A DNA stretch of 64,000 bases from the NCBI RefSeq assembly GCF_040549485.1, contig NZ_JBEPTK010000005.1, positions 1 through 64,000 of the forward strand. The letters run 5' to 3'. The position numbers were made by a program, and so were the translations under genes. The notes beneath the pieces were generated by a model. That model saw nothing but the letters and a program-made list of their open reading frames with translations, had not been told where the DNA came from and searched no databases. Below are positions 30,595 through 40,721 of this stretch, piece after piece. Numbering within the stretch: position 1 is the stretch's first letter; each line of letters opens with the position of its first letter. The DNA is from Constrictibacter sp. MBR-5. Lineage in GTDB: Bacteria > Pseudomonadota > Alphaproteobacteria > JAJUGE01.

Positions 30595-31476
30595 TCAGGC
30601 GCATATCGGGTGAGCCGCGGTGAAGCCGAGGATGTGGCGGTTCGCCGTGTCCGGCGCTTCGAACTGAACCCAGTGTCCTGCACCGGTGACGATGTGGAAC
30701 GGACAACCGGGCCGGATGCGCTGGAAGAGGTCGCGCCGATCCGGGACGTGCCGCCCGGCGGTCTGATCGGCGCTGCCCCATATCCCCTGAATGGGGCAGG
30801 GAAGCTCCGACAGTCGACGTGCCAGCGAGTCGCCGCGCGGAATCTCGCCGCTGCGCAGCCGGGCTCGGCGCGTGTTCGTGTTCTGGATGTGCAGCGCCAG
30901 CGCATCGATGTTCGCGGGGTCCGCGATCATGGTGATGCCGAGATTGTGCCGGTGTACCTCCAGCAGTTCCGCCTCGGTCATCCTGCTCGACGCCTTGGCC
31001 ATGTTGGTCCGCTCGCCCATGTGCAGGCCGAGGGCGTTCGAGCCGAGTGCCGTATAGGTCTGCACACGCTGCGCCTGCCGGACACAGACATGGCCGCCGA
31101 CGATGCCGCCGAACGAGAATCCGGCGAAGTGAAAGCGCGCGGTCGGCGGCAGGACCATGTCGAGCCCGGCGGATACCTCGTCGGCGAGGCTATCGATGGT
31201 GAATGGGAGGGACGGCTGATCCGAATCCCCCATGCCGGGAATGTCGCCTGCGATCACTAGATGCCGTTCGGCGAGTGCCTGGACGTTGCGCACCCAATGG
31301 GTCCAGGAGCCGAAGCTGCCATGCAGCAGCACGAGAGGCTCGCCTTCGCCCCAGAGCCGCCAGACCATCCGGCCGCCACCCGTCGGCGTCTCGATCTTCA
31401 GCGCCTGCGCTTCGATGCGCGCCAGCACGTCCGCCGGCGTATCGTCGGCTCCGATCGTCGCACTCATCAAACCCAC
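30595..31476 (-). CDS. Alpha/beta hydrolase
   Basis: The 293-residue hydrolase has the oxyanion-hole motif LVLLHGSFGSWTHW (residues 48-61), nucleophile elbow GFSFGG (Ser121) and catalytic His in GAGHWVQFE near the C terminus. This is the meta-cleavage/epoxide-hydrolase-like branch. The GTG at 31476 is preferred since GGAGG lies seven bases upstream; the ATG at 31467 is too far from it. It is paired with the hotdog protein downstream and lies 64 bases after the MFS transporter. This suggests uptake and hydrolysis of an ester or thioester. The substrate is not deducible. Confidence 0.85.
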   Translation of the reverse strand: MGLMSATIGADDTPADVLARIEAQALKIETPTGGGRMVWRLWGEGEPLVLLHGSFGSWTHWVRNVQALAERHLVIAGDIPGMGDSDQPSLPFTIDSLADEVSAGLDMVLPPTARFHFAGFSFGGIVGGHVCVRQAQRVQTYTALGSNALGLHMGERTNMAKASSRMTEAELLEVHRHNLGITMIADPANIDALALHIQNTNTRRARLRSGEIPRGDSLARRLSELPCPIQGIWGSADQTAGRHVPDRRDLFQRIRPGCPFHIVTGAGHWVQFEAPDTANRHILGFTAAHPICA

Positions 31477-31540
31477 GCTCTCGCCTCCCTTATCCTGGCC
31501 GACACGAATAGCCGGACGCCACGGCCTGCAAAAGGGGCAG

Positions 31541-32713
31541 TCAGGACCGCCTGAACAGCGGCAGCGCCGCGAACAGCGGTGGCAGCGCCGCGATCCAGAA
31601 GCAGACGCCGTAGTTTCCGCTGACGCTCAGCGCCGCAGTCATCGTCAGCGGGTAGACGATGCCCGCGGCACTGCCGAAGGCGATGATCCCCCCGGTGTTC
31701 GCGCCGACCATTCCGGGTCCCGAAGCGCGGGCCACCTCCGACAGCGTCACGCCCTGCCAGCTGACGGCTGTGGCGGACAAAGCGAGCGCCACCGCCACGA
31801 CGCCCCAGAGCGGCCAGTCTGGCGTGACGAAGCCGAGCAGGGCGGACACAGCCGCCATCCCGACGCCCAGGATACCGAGAAGCCGGCGCGGCCCGCCGAT
31901 CACCCCTCCGAGCCATCCCCAGAAGATGCGCGAGAAGATCGCCACGACCTGCGAGGCGGCGAAGATCTGACCCGCGACAACTAGGTCGTAGTCGAGCTGA
32001 ACCACCAGAAACGTCACGAAGAAGGTGAAGAACGTGCTCTGCAGACCGACATAGGCGGCCTGTGCACCCGCCAGCGCCCGCATCGCCGGGTCGCGCACGA
32101 TGCCGCGCATGGTGGTCAGCATGCTGGGACGGGACGTCCCCGCCGAAGCGCCGTCGCGGTTCAGGCGCGCGACCAGCGGAAGCATGCAGGCAGCGAGCAG
32201 GATTATGCTGCCGGCGGTCGCGATCAGCCCCGCACGCCAGCCGAACAGGGCCACGCAGAACGGTCCGACCAGCCCGGCCAGCATCGTCCCGGCAGGAACG
32301 CCAGCCTGCTTGATCGAGAAGACGAGCGGCGCCCGTTTCGCCGGCGCGTACCGAATCAGAATCTCCGAACTGGCGGGGGTCGAAATCACGGTGCCGACGC
32401 CGACGATCACCGCCGCCAGGCCTATCAGCGGCAACCATCCGGTGAGGGCGAGGCAGAGGCCGGCCGCCGTCAGCAGCAGGGCCATCTGGCTCATGCGCAT
32501 GGCGCCGAGCCGCTGAATCCAGGAGCCGCAGCCGGCGGCCGCGAAGGTCCCGGCGATCCCCGAGATTGCGACGAAAACGCCGACCAGCTCCGGCGCCACC
32601 CCCAGATCGGCGGTGATCGCGGGCCCGATGACCGAGACGATCACCTTTCCCCAGGTCGTGAATGTCTGCTGGATGAGCATCGCCCCGAGGACGAGCCATA
32701 GAATGCCGTTCAA
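31541..32713 (-). CDS. MFS transporter
   Basis: About 390 residues with 12 predicted membrane spans. The conserved loop between helices 2 and 3 reads GSWIQRLGAMRMSQMALLL. The amphipathic arginine-containing loops (RYAPAKRAPLVFSIKQAGVP) are typical of major facilitator proteins of the CynX/NNP-like group. A TTG at 32713, with GGAG eleven bases upstream, starts just ahead of helix 1. An earlier TTG at 32797 would begin next to the clpB terminator hairpin and is less likely. Substrate unknown; it is probably co-transcribed with the hydrolase and hotdog genes. Confidence 0.75.
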   Translation of the reverse strand: MNGILWLVLGAMLIQQTFTTWGKVIVSVIGPAITADLGVAPELVGVFVAISGIAGTFAAAGCGSWIQRLGAMRMSQMALLLTAAGLCLALTGWLPLIGLAAVIVGVGTVISTPASSEILIRYAPAKRAPLVFSIKQAGVPAGTMLAGLVGPFCVALFGWRAGLIATAGSIILLAACMLPLVARLNRDGASAGTSRPSMLTTMRGIVRDPAMRALAGAQAAYVGLQSTFFTFFVTFLVVQLDYDLVVAGQIFAASQVVAIFSRIFWGWLGGVIGGPRRLLGILGVGMAAVSALLGFVTPDWPLWGVVAVALALSATAVSWQGVTLSEVARASGPGMVGANTGGIIAFGSAAGIVYPLTMTAALSVSGNYGVCFWIAALPPLFAALPLFRRS

Positions 32714-32801
32714 TGCAGTTTGAGCTCCGCCGGTGCCGGTTCCGGCTGTCCACGGCAGCCGGTCCCTGGATAGAGCACCGGAGCCCCGGCCAAGCAAGGA
32801 A

Positions 32802-32835
32802 CAGGCCGCGTGCCGGTCTCCCGGCGCGCGGCCTG
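32802..32835 (-). terminator. clpB transcription terminator
   Basis: A 15-bp stem (32802-32816 with 32821-32835, one G-U pair) with loop TCTC begins 48 bases after the clpB stop. In the direction of clpB transcription it is followed by a pyrimidine-rich TTCCTTGCTT. Confidence 0.7.
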
Positions 32836-32883
32836 CTTCAGCCAGTGCCGCGCTGCCTGCGAAGGCCAGCGCGGTACTCCCCG

Positions 32884-35475
<2,592 letters not shown>

Positions 35476-35552
35476 CGCGTCACTCCTTCGGCGTTCATCG
35501 GTGCCGGCCACCCCTGATGGGCATGGCCTGCAAGAACCCGTTCGTCATGGAG

Positions 35553-35582
35553 AGATGTGGTGTGGCCGTTGCGCCACACAAG
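35553..35582 (-). promoter_or_regulatory. Candidate sigma-32 promoter of clpB
   Basis: On the minus strand, CTTGTGT (35582-35576), 15 spacer bases and CCACATCT (35560-35553) resemble the heat-shock consensus CTTGAAA-N13/17-CCCCATnT, with seven of eight positions in the -10. It would give a leader of about 70 bases. A 7-bp inverted repeat (GTGTGGC/GCCACAC) overlaps the spacer. Confidence 0.4.
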
Positions 35583-35682
35583 AGATCACCTGGAGCCCGC
35601 CGACCGCCACTTCGTCGCGGGCCTCCGCGCCGCCTCTCTCCCGCCCTTTATGTGGCGATTCAAAGGTTTCCCGCGGAACCGC

Positions 35683-35708
35683 GGAACCAATGGCGGCGCC
35701 GAGCGTCC
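35683..35708 (+). promoter_or_regulatory. EcfG-type promoter of the DUF4168 gene
   Basis: GGAAC (35683-35687), a 16-base spacer and CGTCC (35704-35708) fit the EcfG general-stress promoter pattern with one departure (CGTC for CGTT). It would start transcription near 35715, about 18 bases before the AAGGAG of the DUF4168 gene. Confidence 0.5.
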
Positions 35709-35744
35709 GATGGACGTGCTTCAGCACACAGCAAGGAGATGGTT

Positions 35745-36167
35745 ATGCGTGTTTCGTCTCGTGCGCCCCTCGGCCTAGCCGCAGCGGCAGCATTCATGCT
35801 CGGCCTTGCCGGGCCGGCTGCGGCTCAGGCGCAGGGCGCCCCTCAGAACATGGCCCCCGGTGGAGCGACGACCGCCCAGCCCGATGCCGGCGCCGCATCA
35901 GTGACGGTGACCGACCAGCAGCTTCGCACCTTCATCGACGCCGCGACCGAGGTGCAGACGATCAGCGAGAAGTGGCAGGCGAAGGCTGCTTCGTCGGAAT
36001 CTTCGGAGGAGGTCGAGGAAGTCCGGCAGAAGGCCACCGACGAGATGGTGGGCGCAGTCCGGGACAAGGGAATGACGGTCGAGCAGTTCAACACGATCTC
36101 AAAGGCGGCGGAGAGGGATCCGCAGCTCAAGTCGCGGATCGTGGCCATGCTTCAGCAGCAGCGCTGA
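35745..36167 (+). CDS. Exported DUF4168 domain protein
   Basis: The 140-residue protein has a signal peptide cleaved near AAAQAQG. An Ala/Gly/Pro-rich linker is followed by a helical DUF4168 domain from about residue 50: VTDQQLRTFIDAATEVQTIS, then MTVEQFNTISKAAERDPQLK. The family is secreted or periplasmic and of unknown function. The ATG at 35745 is used because AAGGAG at 35733-35738 is six bases upstream; the ATG at 35739 is too close. A probable EcfG promoter suggests expression in stress or stationary phase. It is divergent from clpB. Confidence 0.85.
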   Translation: MRVSSRAPLGLAAAAAFMLGLAGPAAAQAQGAPQNMAPGGATTAQPDAGAASVTVTDQQLRTFIDAATEVQTISEKWQAKAASSESSEEVEEVRQKATDEMVGAVRDKGMTVEQFNTISKAAERDPQLKSRIVAMLQQQR

Positions 36168-36179
36168 CCACATCCAGCG

Positions 36180-36218
36180 AGTCGCACGGCGGGCGTCGAG
36201 CTGATCGGCGCCCGTCTT
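36180..36218 (+). terminator. Weak stem-loop between DUF4168 gene and convergent hydrolase
   Basis: GGCGGGCG and CGCCCGTC in this short gap can form an eight-pair stem with G-U pairs and a 13-base loop, followed by TTGT. It may terminate the DUF4168 transcript. The support is only the inverted repeat and its position. Confidence 0.3.
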
Positions 36219-36221
36219 GTG

Positions 36222-37253
36222 TCAGTCGGCGCGGATGAAGCGGTGGACGCCGTCGTCTCCGGTGACGCGTTCCAGGCGTCCCTGGTGGAAGAGATAGTGC
36301 AGGTGGGCGAGAGCCTCACCGATTGCGAACGACTGTTGATGCAGGTCGAGTTTACGGCGGAACAGCACAGGCAGCATGTCGATGGCGTGTTTCGGCGTGG
36401 CGCAGGCCTCCCATGTAGCCTCCAGGCGTTCCTCGTGGTGCTCCCGCAACTGCACCAACCGCTGATGCAGGCCGAAGAAAGGGCGGTCGTGGGCGCACAG
36501 CGTCAACGTGTCGGGCGCGAGATGGCCGAACTTGTGCGTCGATTCCATGAAGAGGCGCAGCGGGTCTGCCAGCGGCTCCTGGTAATGCACGGAGATGTTC
36601 GTCGTAATTCGCGGCAGCACCTGATCGCCGCCGAGTAGCAGGCCATCGTCGGAACACGCGAGACAGATGTGTTCCGGCGCATGTCCGCGTCCGACGATGG
36701 CGTGCCAGACCCGTCCGCCGATTTCGATCGCATCGCCCTCCGCGATCCGACGGTAGACGATCGGCGGCCGGGCGACGTTCTGCGCATAGAAGTTGCCGCG
36801 ACCCCGCATCGCGTCGATCGTTTCCGTCGCCATGCCGTGCGTGCGCCAGAAGGCCAGCATCGCCTCCATGTTGCGCTCGTGGGACTCGTACGCAAACTGC
36901 GACCAGAGCCATTCCGTTTCGCTCATCCAGAGGTCGCCGCCGAACCGGTCGATCAGCCAACGGCAGAGGCCCATATGGTCCGGGTGGAAGTGCGTGACGA
37001 TCACGCGCCGCACCGGCCGGCCGCCGAACAATGTGCCTGCCACGCGCTCCCAGATGTCGCGCACGGAATCCTTGTTCAGGCCACAGTCGATCAGGGTCCA
37101 GCCGTCGCCGTCTTCCATAACGAAGACGTTCACATGGTCGAGCACGAAGGGCAGGGGCAGCCGCAGCCACCAGATCCCCGGTGCCACTTCGGTCGGCGTT
37201 GCCGGATCGGGTGGCGCCTCCCAGGGATAACGGACGACGACCTGCGAACTCAC
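36222..37253 (-). CDS. MBL-fold metallo-hydrolase
   Basis: The 343-residue protein has the metal-binding motif THFHPDHMG (residues 88-95). Further ligands lie in GRGHAPEHI and GGDQVLPR. A C-terminal winged-helix-like region (HHEERLEATWEACATPKHAI) follows, as in lactamase-B-2-like thioesterases and LACTB2-type proteins. It probably hydrolyses a thioester or lactone. It begins four bases after the short-chain dehydrogenase stop, making it the last gene of a leftward cluster with the DUF2848 protein and the TRAP transporter. Confidence 0.85.
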   Translation of the reverse strand: MSSQVVVRYPWEAPPDPATPTEVAPGIWWLRLPLPFVLDHVNVFVMEDGDGWTLIDCGLNKDSVRDIWERVAGTLFGGRPVRRVIVTHFHPDHMGLCRWLIDRFGGDLWMSETEWLWSQFAYESHERNMEAMLAFWRTHGMATETIDAMRGRGNFYAQNVARPPIVYRRIAEGDAIEIGGRVWHAIVGRGHAPEHICLACSDDGLLLGGDQVLPRITTNISVHYQEPLADPLRLFMESTHKFGHLAPDTLTLCAHDRPFFGLHQRLVQLREHHEERLEATWEACATPKHAIDMLPVLFRRKLDLHQQSFAIGEALAHLHYLFHQGRLERVTGDDGVHRFIRAD

Positions 37254-37257
37254 GCCG

Positions 37258-38019
37258 TCACCATGCCGTATAACCTCCGTCGACCAGCAGATCCGCCCCG
37301 GTCATGAACGAGGCGTCGTCGCTGGCGAGGAAGACGGCCGCCGCGGCGATCTCCTCCGGTTCCCCCAACCGGCCGACCGGATGCTTGGCGCCCCAGATGC
37401 GCTGTGCGGTCTCCATGTCGCCGAAGCGGCGCGTCATGCGCTGCGTGGCGATCCCGCCCGGCGACAGCGTGTTCACCCTTATCCCTTCGGAAGCATGGTC
37501 CAGAGACATGGCTTTCGCCAGTTGCAGCAGTCCGCCCTTCGTCGTGCAGTAGGCCGCCTGTCCCGCGTTGGCGACGCGCGCCATCTGCGAGGCTATCAGG
37601 ATGATGCTGCCGCGTCCGGCCTTGCGAATGTGGGGTACGGCATGCCGGGACATCAGGAACGACCCGGTCAGATTCACCGCGATCGCCTTGTGCCACTCGC
37701 CTTCGTCGATGGCGTCGACCGAGCCATTCTCGGTGAAGACAGCTGCCCCGCTGACCAGGATCTGCACGCCGCCGAACGCGGCCACAGCAGCTTCGACCGC
37801 GGCCTTGGCGGATCCGCTGTCGGACACGTCGCAGCGGCAGGCCTCCGACCTGCCGCCCTCCGCCGCGATCTCGGAAGCGACGGACGCCGCCGTCGCCTCG
37901 TCCACGTCGGCGCACAGCACGGCGGCTCCCTCGCGGGCGAGCGCGATCGCGGTGGCGCGGCCGATTCCGGCGCCCGCGCCGGTAACGATTGCGGGACGTC
38001 CGTCGAGCTTTCCAGGCAT
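37258..38019 (-). CDS. SDR family NAD(P)-dependent oxidoreductase
   Basis: The 253-residue classical short-chain dehydrogenase has cofactor loop TGAGAGIG (residues 14-21), CDVSD, an AVNLTGSFLMS helix, catalytic Ser in IILIASQMA, and Tyr-x3-Lys as YCTTK. It ends with the usual FMTGADLLVDGGYTAW. The Asp in CADVDEA after strand 2 favours NAD over NADP. It is tightly packed between the DUF2848 and MBL genes, suggesting oxidation of a hydroxy-acid or sugar imported by the TRAP system. Confidence 0.9.
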   Translation of the reverse strand: MPGKLDGRPAIVTGAGAGIGRATAIALAREGAAVLCADVDEATAASVASEIAAEGGRSEACRCDVSDSGSAKAAVEAAVAAFGGVQILVSGAAVFTENGSVDAIDEGEWHKAIAVNLTGSFLMSRHAVPHIRKAGRGSIILIASQMARVANAGQAAYCTTKGGLLQLAKAMSLDHASEGIRVNTLSPGGIATQRMTRRFGDMETAQRIWGAKHPVGRLGEPEEIAAAAVFLASDDASFMTGADLLVDGGYTAW

Positions 38020-38026
38020 GTCGGTT

Positions 38027-38707
38027 CTACTCCGGGAAGATCTCCCGCATCGGGGAGACGGTATAGCGGTGCATCAGCCGCCGGTTCAGGACCGGATCGG
38101 AGAGGGAAATCTCGATCGTGCCGCCGTCGCGCGGCGGCTGGCGCTTCGTCGGCACGGTGCCGCTGAAGATCATCCGCCCCTCCGCTTCGTCGCCGTCGTG
38201 CTCGGCGACAAAGTCCTGCAGCGCCTGCGGGCTCATGATCATCGAGAGCGGGCCTTCCTGCAGGATGTCGTCGCCGCAGGTTGCCTTCAGGATGAGTTTG
38301 TCCCAATGCGGCAGCACCGCCGTCAGTGGCCATGCGGTCTTCGCGATGGGCTTGGGACAGAGGTTCTTCGAGATGACGATCGACTGCGCCTCGACCTTGC
38401 GATCGGTGTGGTCGCTGCCGACGGTGACATAGTCGAACCCGAGCGTGCGGAAGAGCACGAACTCGATCTCCGGCGTGCTGTCGTAGCCGAAGGGGGCAAT
38501 CTCGTCGGCGGTGGTGACCAGTGTCGGCGCGAGGGGGAAGAGCATCGGCACGTTCTTGGGTGGGGCGATGCCGATCGCCTCCAGCTCCCGAATGTGTTCG
38601 TCGACCAGATGGCGGTCGCGGCCCGTATACCCGGCAGCGAGGACGCGTTTCACGTCCAGCGTGGCAGGACCATGACCGGGGATGTCGAAGACGATCTGCT
38701 GCATCAT
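38027..38707 (-). CDS. DUF2848 family protein
   Basis: The roughly 226-residue protein matches DUF2848, a family distantly related to fumarylacetoacetate-hydrolase-type enzymes. Clear stretches are VDEHIRELEAIGIAPPKNVP, FPLAPTLVTTADEI, TPEIEFVLF and DGGTIEISLSDPVL. The acidic Glu residues in EIEFVLF are the likely metal ligands. Two adjacent ATGs (38707 and 38704) are possible; a TTG at 38716 lacks a ribosome binding site. It starts 97 bases after dctM and is followed at seven bases by the dehydrogenase. The biochemical reaction is unknown. Confidence 0.8.
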   Translation of the reverse strand: MMQQIVFDIPGHGPATLDVKRVLAAGYTGRDRHLVDEHIRELEAIGIAPPKNVPMLFPLAPTLVTTADEIAPFGYDSTPEIEFVLFRTLGFDYVTVGSDHTDRKVEAQSIVISKNLCPKPIAKTAWPLTAVLPHWDKLILKATCGDDILQEGPLSMIMSPQALQDFVAEHDGDEAEGRMIFSGTVPTKRQPPRDGGTIEISLSDPVLNRRLMHRYTVSPMREIFPE

Positions 38708-38804
38708 GATCCGCAATCCATGCGAGTTCCTGGGACGGCCTAGCCGTGCGTCATCTAACGGCAGTGCGGTGGCCCCGGCAACGAGGGCGTTTGCCGCGGC
38801 AACC

Positions 38805-40109
38805 TCAATTGCCCACCATCACGCCGGGCAGGAAGGTGACGATCTGCGGGAAGGCCGTGATGATGGCGATGCCCAGGATCATCAGGAAGAAGAACGGCAT
38901 CGAAGCCGCCGTCACCTGCAGGATGTCGCGACCGGTCATCCCCTGCAGAACGAACAGGTTGAAGCCAACCGGCGGCGTAATCTGCGCCATCTCGACGACG
39001 ATGACAACGTAGATGCCGAACCAGAGGGGGTCGATCCCCGCCTGGATGATCATCGGCAGCACGATCGACGACGTCAGCACGATCATGGACACGCCGTCGA
39101 GGAAGCATCCGAGAACGATATAGACCAGCGTGAGCGCGACGAGCAGCATCGTCGGGGAGAGGGCGAGGGTGTCGACCCAGTTCGCCAGCGCCCGCGGCAG
39201 TCCCGTGAAGCCCATCGCCATCGACAGGAACGCCGCTCCCGCGAGGATGAAGGTGATCATGCAGCTGGTGCGTACCGCACCTAGGACGCTGGCGGAAAAG
39301 CTCTCCCAGTTGAGGGTCCGCGTCACGGCCGCCAGCGTGAGCGCGCCGAGCACGCCTACGGTGGCGGCCTCGGTCGGCGTGGCGAAGCCGCCGTATATCG
39401 AGCCGATGATCGCGACGATCAGGCAGACCACCGGAATGAGTCGGCGCGAGGCCCAGACCTTCTCGCCGAAGCTCATGCGCATGTCGTTCGGCGGGGTCCG
39501 GTCCGGTCGCAGGATCGACCACACGATCACGAAGCCCATGAACAGGCTGATGAGCAGCAGGCCGGGCAGGATGCCGGCGATGAAGAGTCGCGAGATCGAC
39601 TGCTGTGCGACGATCCCGTAGACGATCAGCATGATCGACGGCGGGATCAGGAGGCCCAGGGTGCCGGATCCTGCGAGGGTTCCTATCGCCATCCGTTCGT
39701 CGTAGCCGCGCTTGCGCAACTCCGGGATGCTCATCCGACCGACTGTCGCGCAGGTCACCGCGGACGAGCCCGCGACGGCGGCCATGACGCCGCAGCCGAC
39801 GATGTTCACGTGGAGGAGGCGGCCCGGCAACCAGGCGAGCCAGGGCGCCAAGCCCTTGAACATGTCCTCGGAGAGCCGGGTCCTGAACAGGATCTCGCCC
39901 ATCCAGATGAAGAGCGGCAGCGCCGTCAGCGCCCAACTCCAACTCGAATCCCACACCGTGCTCGCCAGCAGGGAACCGGCCGGTGCCGGCGTGAAGGCTG
40001 CCAGTGCGATGAAGCCGACCCCGAGCAGCGACAGCGCGACCCAGATGCCGCTTGCCAGGAAGCCGAACATCCCCACGGCGAGGACGATGCCGATGATCGT
40101 CTGATCCAT
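38805..40109 (-). CDS. dctM: TRAP transporter large permease
   Basis: The 434-residue membrane protein has about 12 spans and DctM-type motifs: PLFIWMGEILFRTRLSEDMF, GSSAVTCATVGRMSIPELRK, GTLGLLIPPSIMLIVYG, GFATPTEAATVGVLGAL and QITPPVGFNLFVLQGM. It is the main ion-coupled channel subunit of a tripartite TRAP system, working with the DctQ and DctP proteins just upstream. The start lies six bases after the dctQ stop. The imported substrate is not known; the neighbours suggest an organic acid. Confidence 0.93.
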   Translation of the reverse strand: MDQTIIGIVLAVGMFGFLASGIWVALSLLGVGFIALAAFTPAPAGSLLASTVWDSSWSWALTALPLFIWMGEILFRTRLSEDMFKGLAPWLAWLPGRLLHVNIVGCGVMAAVAGSSAVTCATVGRMSIPELRKRGYDERMAIGTLAGSGTLGLLIPPSIMLIVYGIVAQQSISRLFIAGILPGLLLISLFMGFVIVWSILRPDRTPPNDMRMSFGEKVWASRRLIPVVCLIVAIIGSIYGGFATPTEAATVGVLGALTLAAVTRTLNWESFSASVLGAVRTSCMITFILAGAAFLSMAMGFTGLPRALANWVDTLALSPTMLLVALTLVYIVLGCFLDGVSMIVLTSSIVLPMIIQAGIDPLWFGIYVVIVVEMAQITPPVGFNLFVLQGMTGRDILQVTAASMPFFFLMILGIAIITAFPQIVTFLPGVMVGN

Positions 40110-40115
40110 GCTCTT

Positions 40116-40673
40116 CTACTCTGCGGCGAGGCGCATCTGTGCGCCGTCGGCTTCGGCGGCCGCCATCGCGGCGGCGGTCGGATCGTTGCGCTCATAGGCG
40201 GGAATGAGGCCGGCCAGGATGCAGACGAACTCGTCGACGAACGCGACGACCATCAGGGACGCTCCGATCGCCATGCCGAGCTGCGGAATCCAGAACGGCA
40301 TCGCGAGAAGTCCCGGACTGAGGTCGCCGAACGTGTAGGACTGCCAGACGAGGTCGAAGGCCCACCAGGCGAAGATCGCCATCCCGACCGCACCGAACGC
40401 GCAGCACCAGAGTTCGATCAGACGCCGGGGCCCGGGCGACAGGTAGCGGATCAGCAGGTTGACCCTGATGTGCTCGCCGGACTTCAGGGCATAGGCAAGC
40501 CCTAGGAACGACGAGGCGGCCATGCAGAACCCGGCGCTCTCGGTCGAATCGATCGTCAGGCCGGCGAACCGTCCCGCGATCTGCAGGATGATGGTGACCG
40601 CGATCCCGGCGAGGAAGACGCCGGCGAGCACGCCGGAGGCGAGATAGAGTGTGTCGAGGAAGCGGCGGATCAT
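40116..40673 (-). CDS. dctQ: TRAP transporter small permease
   Basis: The 185-residue protein has four predicted spans with DctQ family features: SGVLAGVFLAGIAVTIILQI in helix 1, DSTESAGFCMAASSFLGLAY, and the polar GEHIRVNLL motif. It associates with DctM and docks the periplasmic binding protein. The ATG at 40673 has GGAGG a few bases upstream; a longer frame to 40700 runs into the intercistronic hairpin. The gene is 48 bases from dctP and six from dctM. Confidence 0.9.
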   Translation of the reverse strand: MIRRFLDTLYLASGVLAGVFLAGIAVTIILQIAGRFAGLTIDSTESAGFCMAASSFLGLAYALKSGEHIRVNLLIRYLSPGPRRLIELWCCAFGAVGMAIFAWWAFDLVWQSYTFGDLSPGLLAMPFWIPQLGMAIGASLMVVAFVDEFVCILAGLIPAYERNDPTAAAMAAAEADGAQMRLAAE

Positions 40674-40686
40674 GCGCCCTCCGGAA

Positions 40687-40712
40687 CGCCGGCCGCACAT
40701 CGGCGGCCGGCG
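40687..40712 (-). other. Intercistronic hairpin between dctP and dctQ
   Basis: A perfect 10-bp GC-only stem (CGCCGGCCGC with its complement at 40703-40712) and a six-base loop begin ten bases after the dctP stop and lie just before the dctQ ribosome binding site. There is no U-tract. Such hairpins commonly protect the 3' end of the binding-protein message and keep it in excess over the permeases. Confidence 0.6.
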
Positions 40713-40721
40713 GCAACGGGA

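Noticed and set aside
32714-32797. Longer N terminus of the MFS protein from a TTG at 32797
   Set aside because: It would begin five bases from the clpB terminator stem and adds a Gly/Arg-rich segment with no membrane or family character.
35560-35579. 7-bp inverted repeat upstream of clpB as a CIRCE or RNA thermometer
   Set aside because: It does not match the CIRCE consensus, and it falls in the spacer of the predicted promoter, so it would not be in the transcript.
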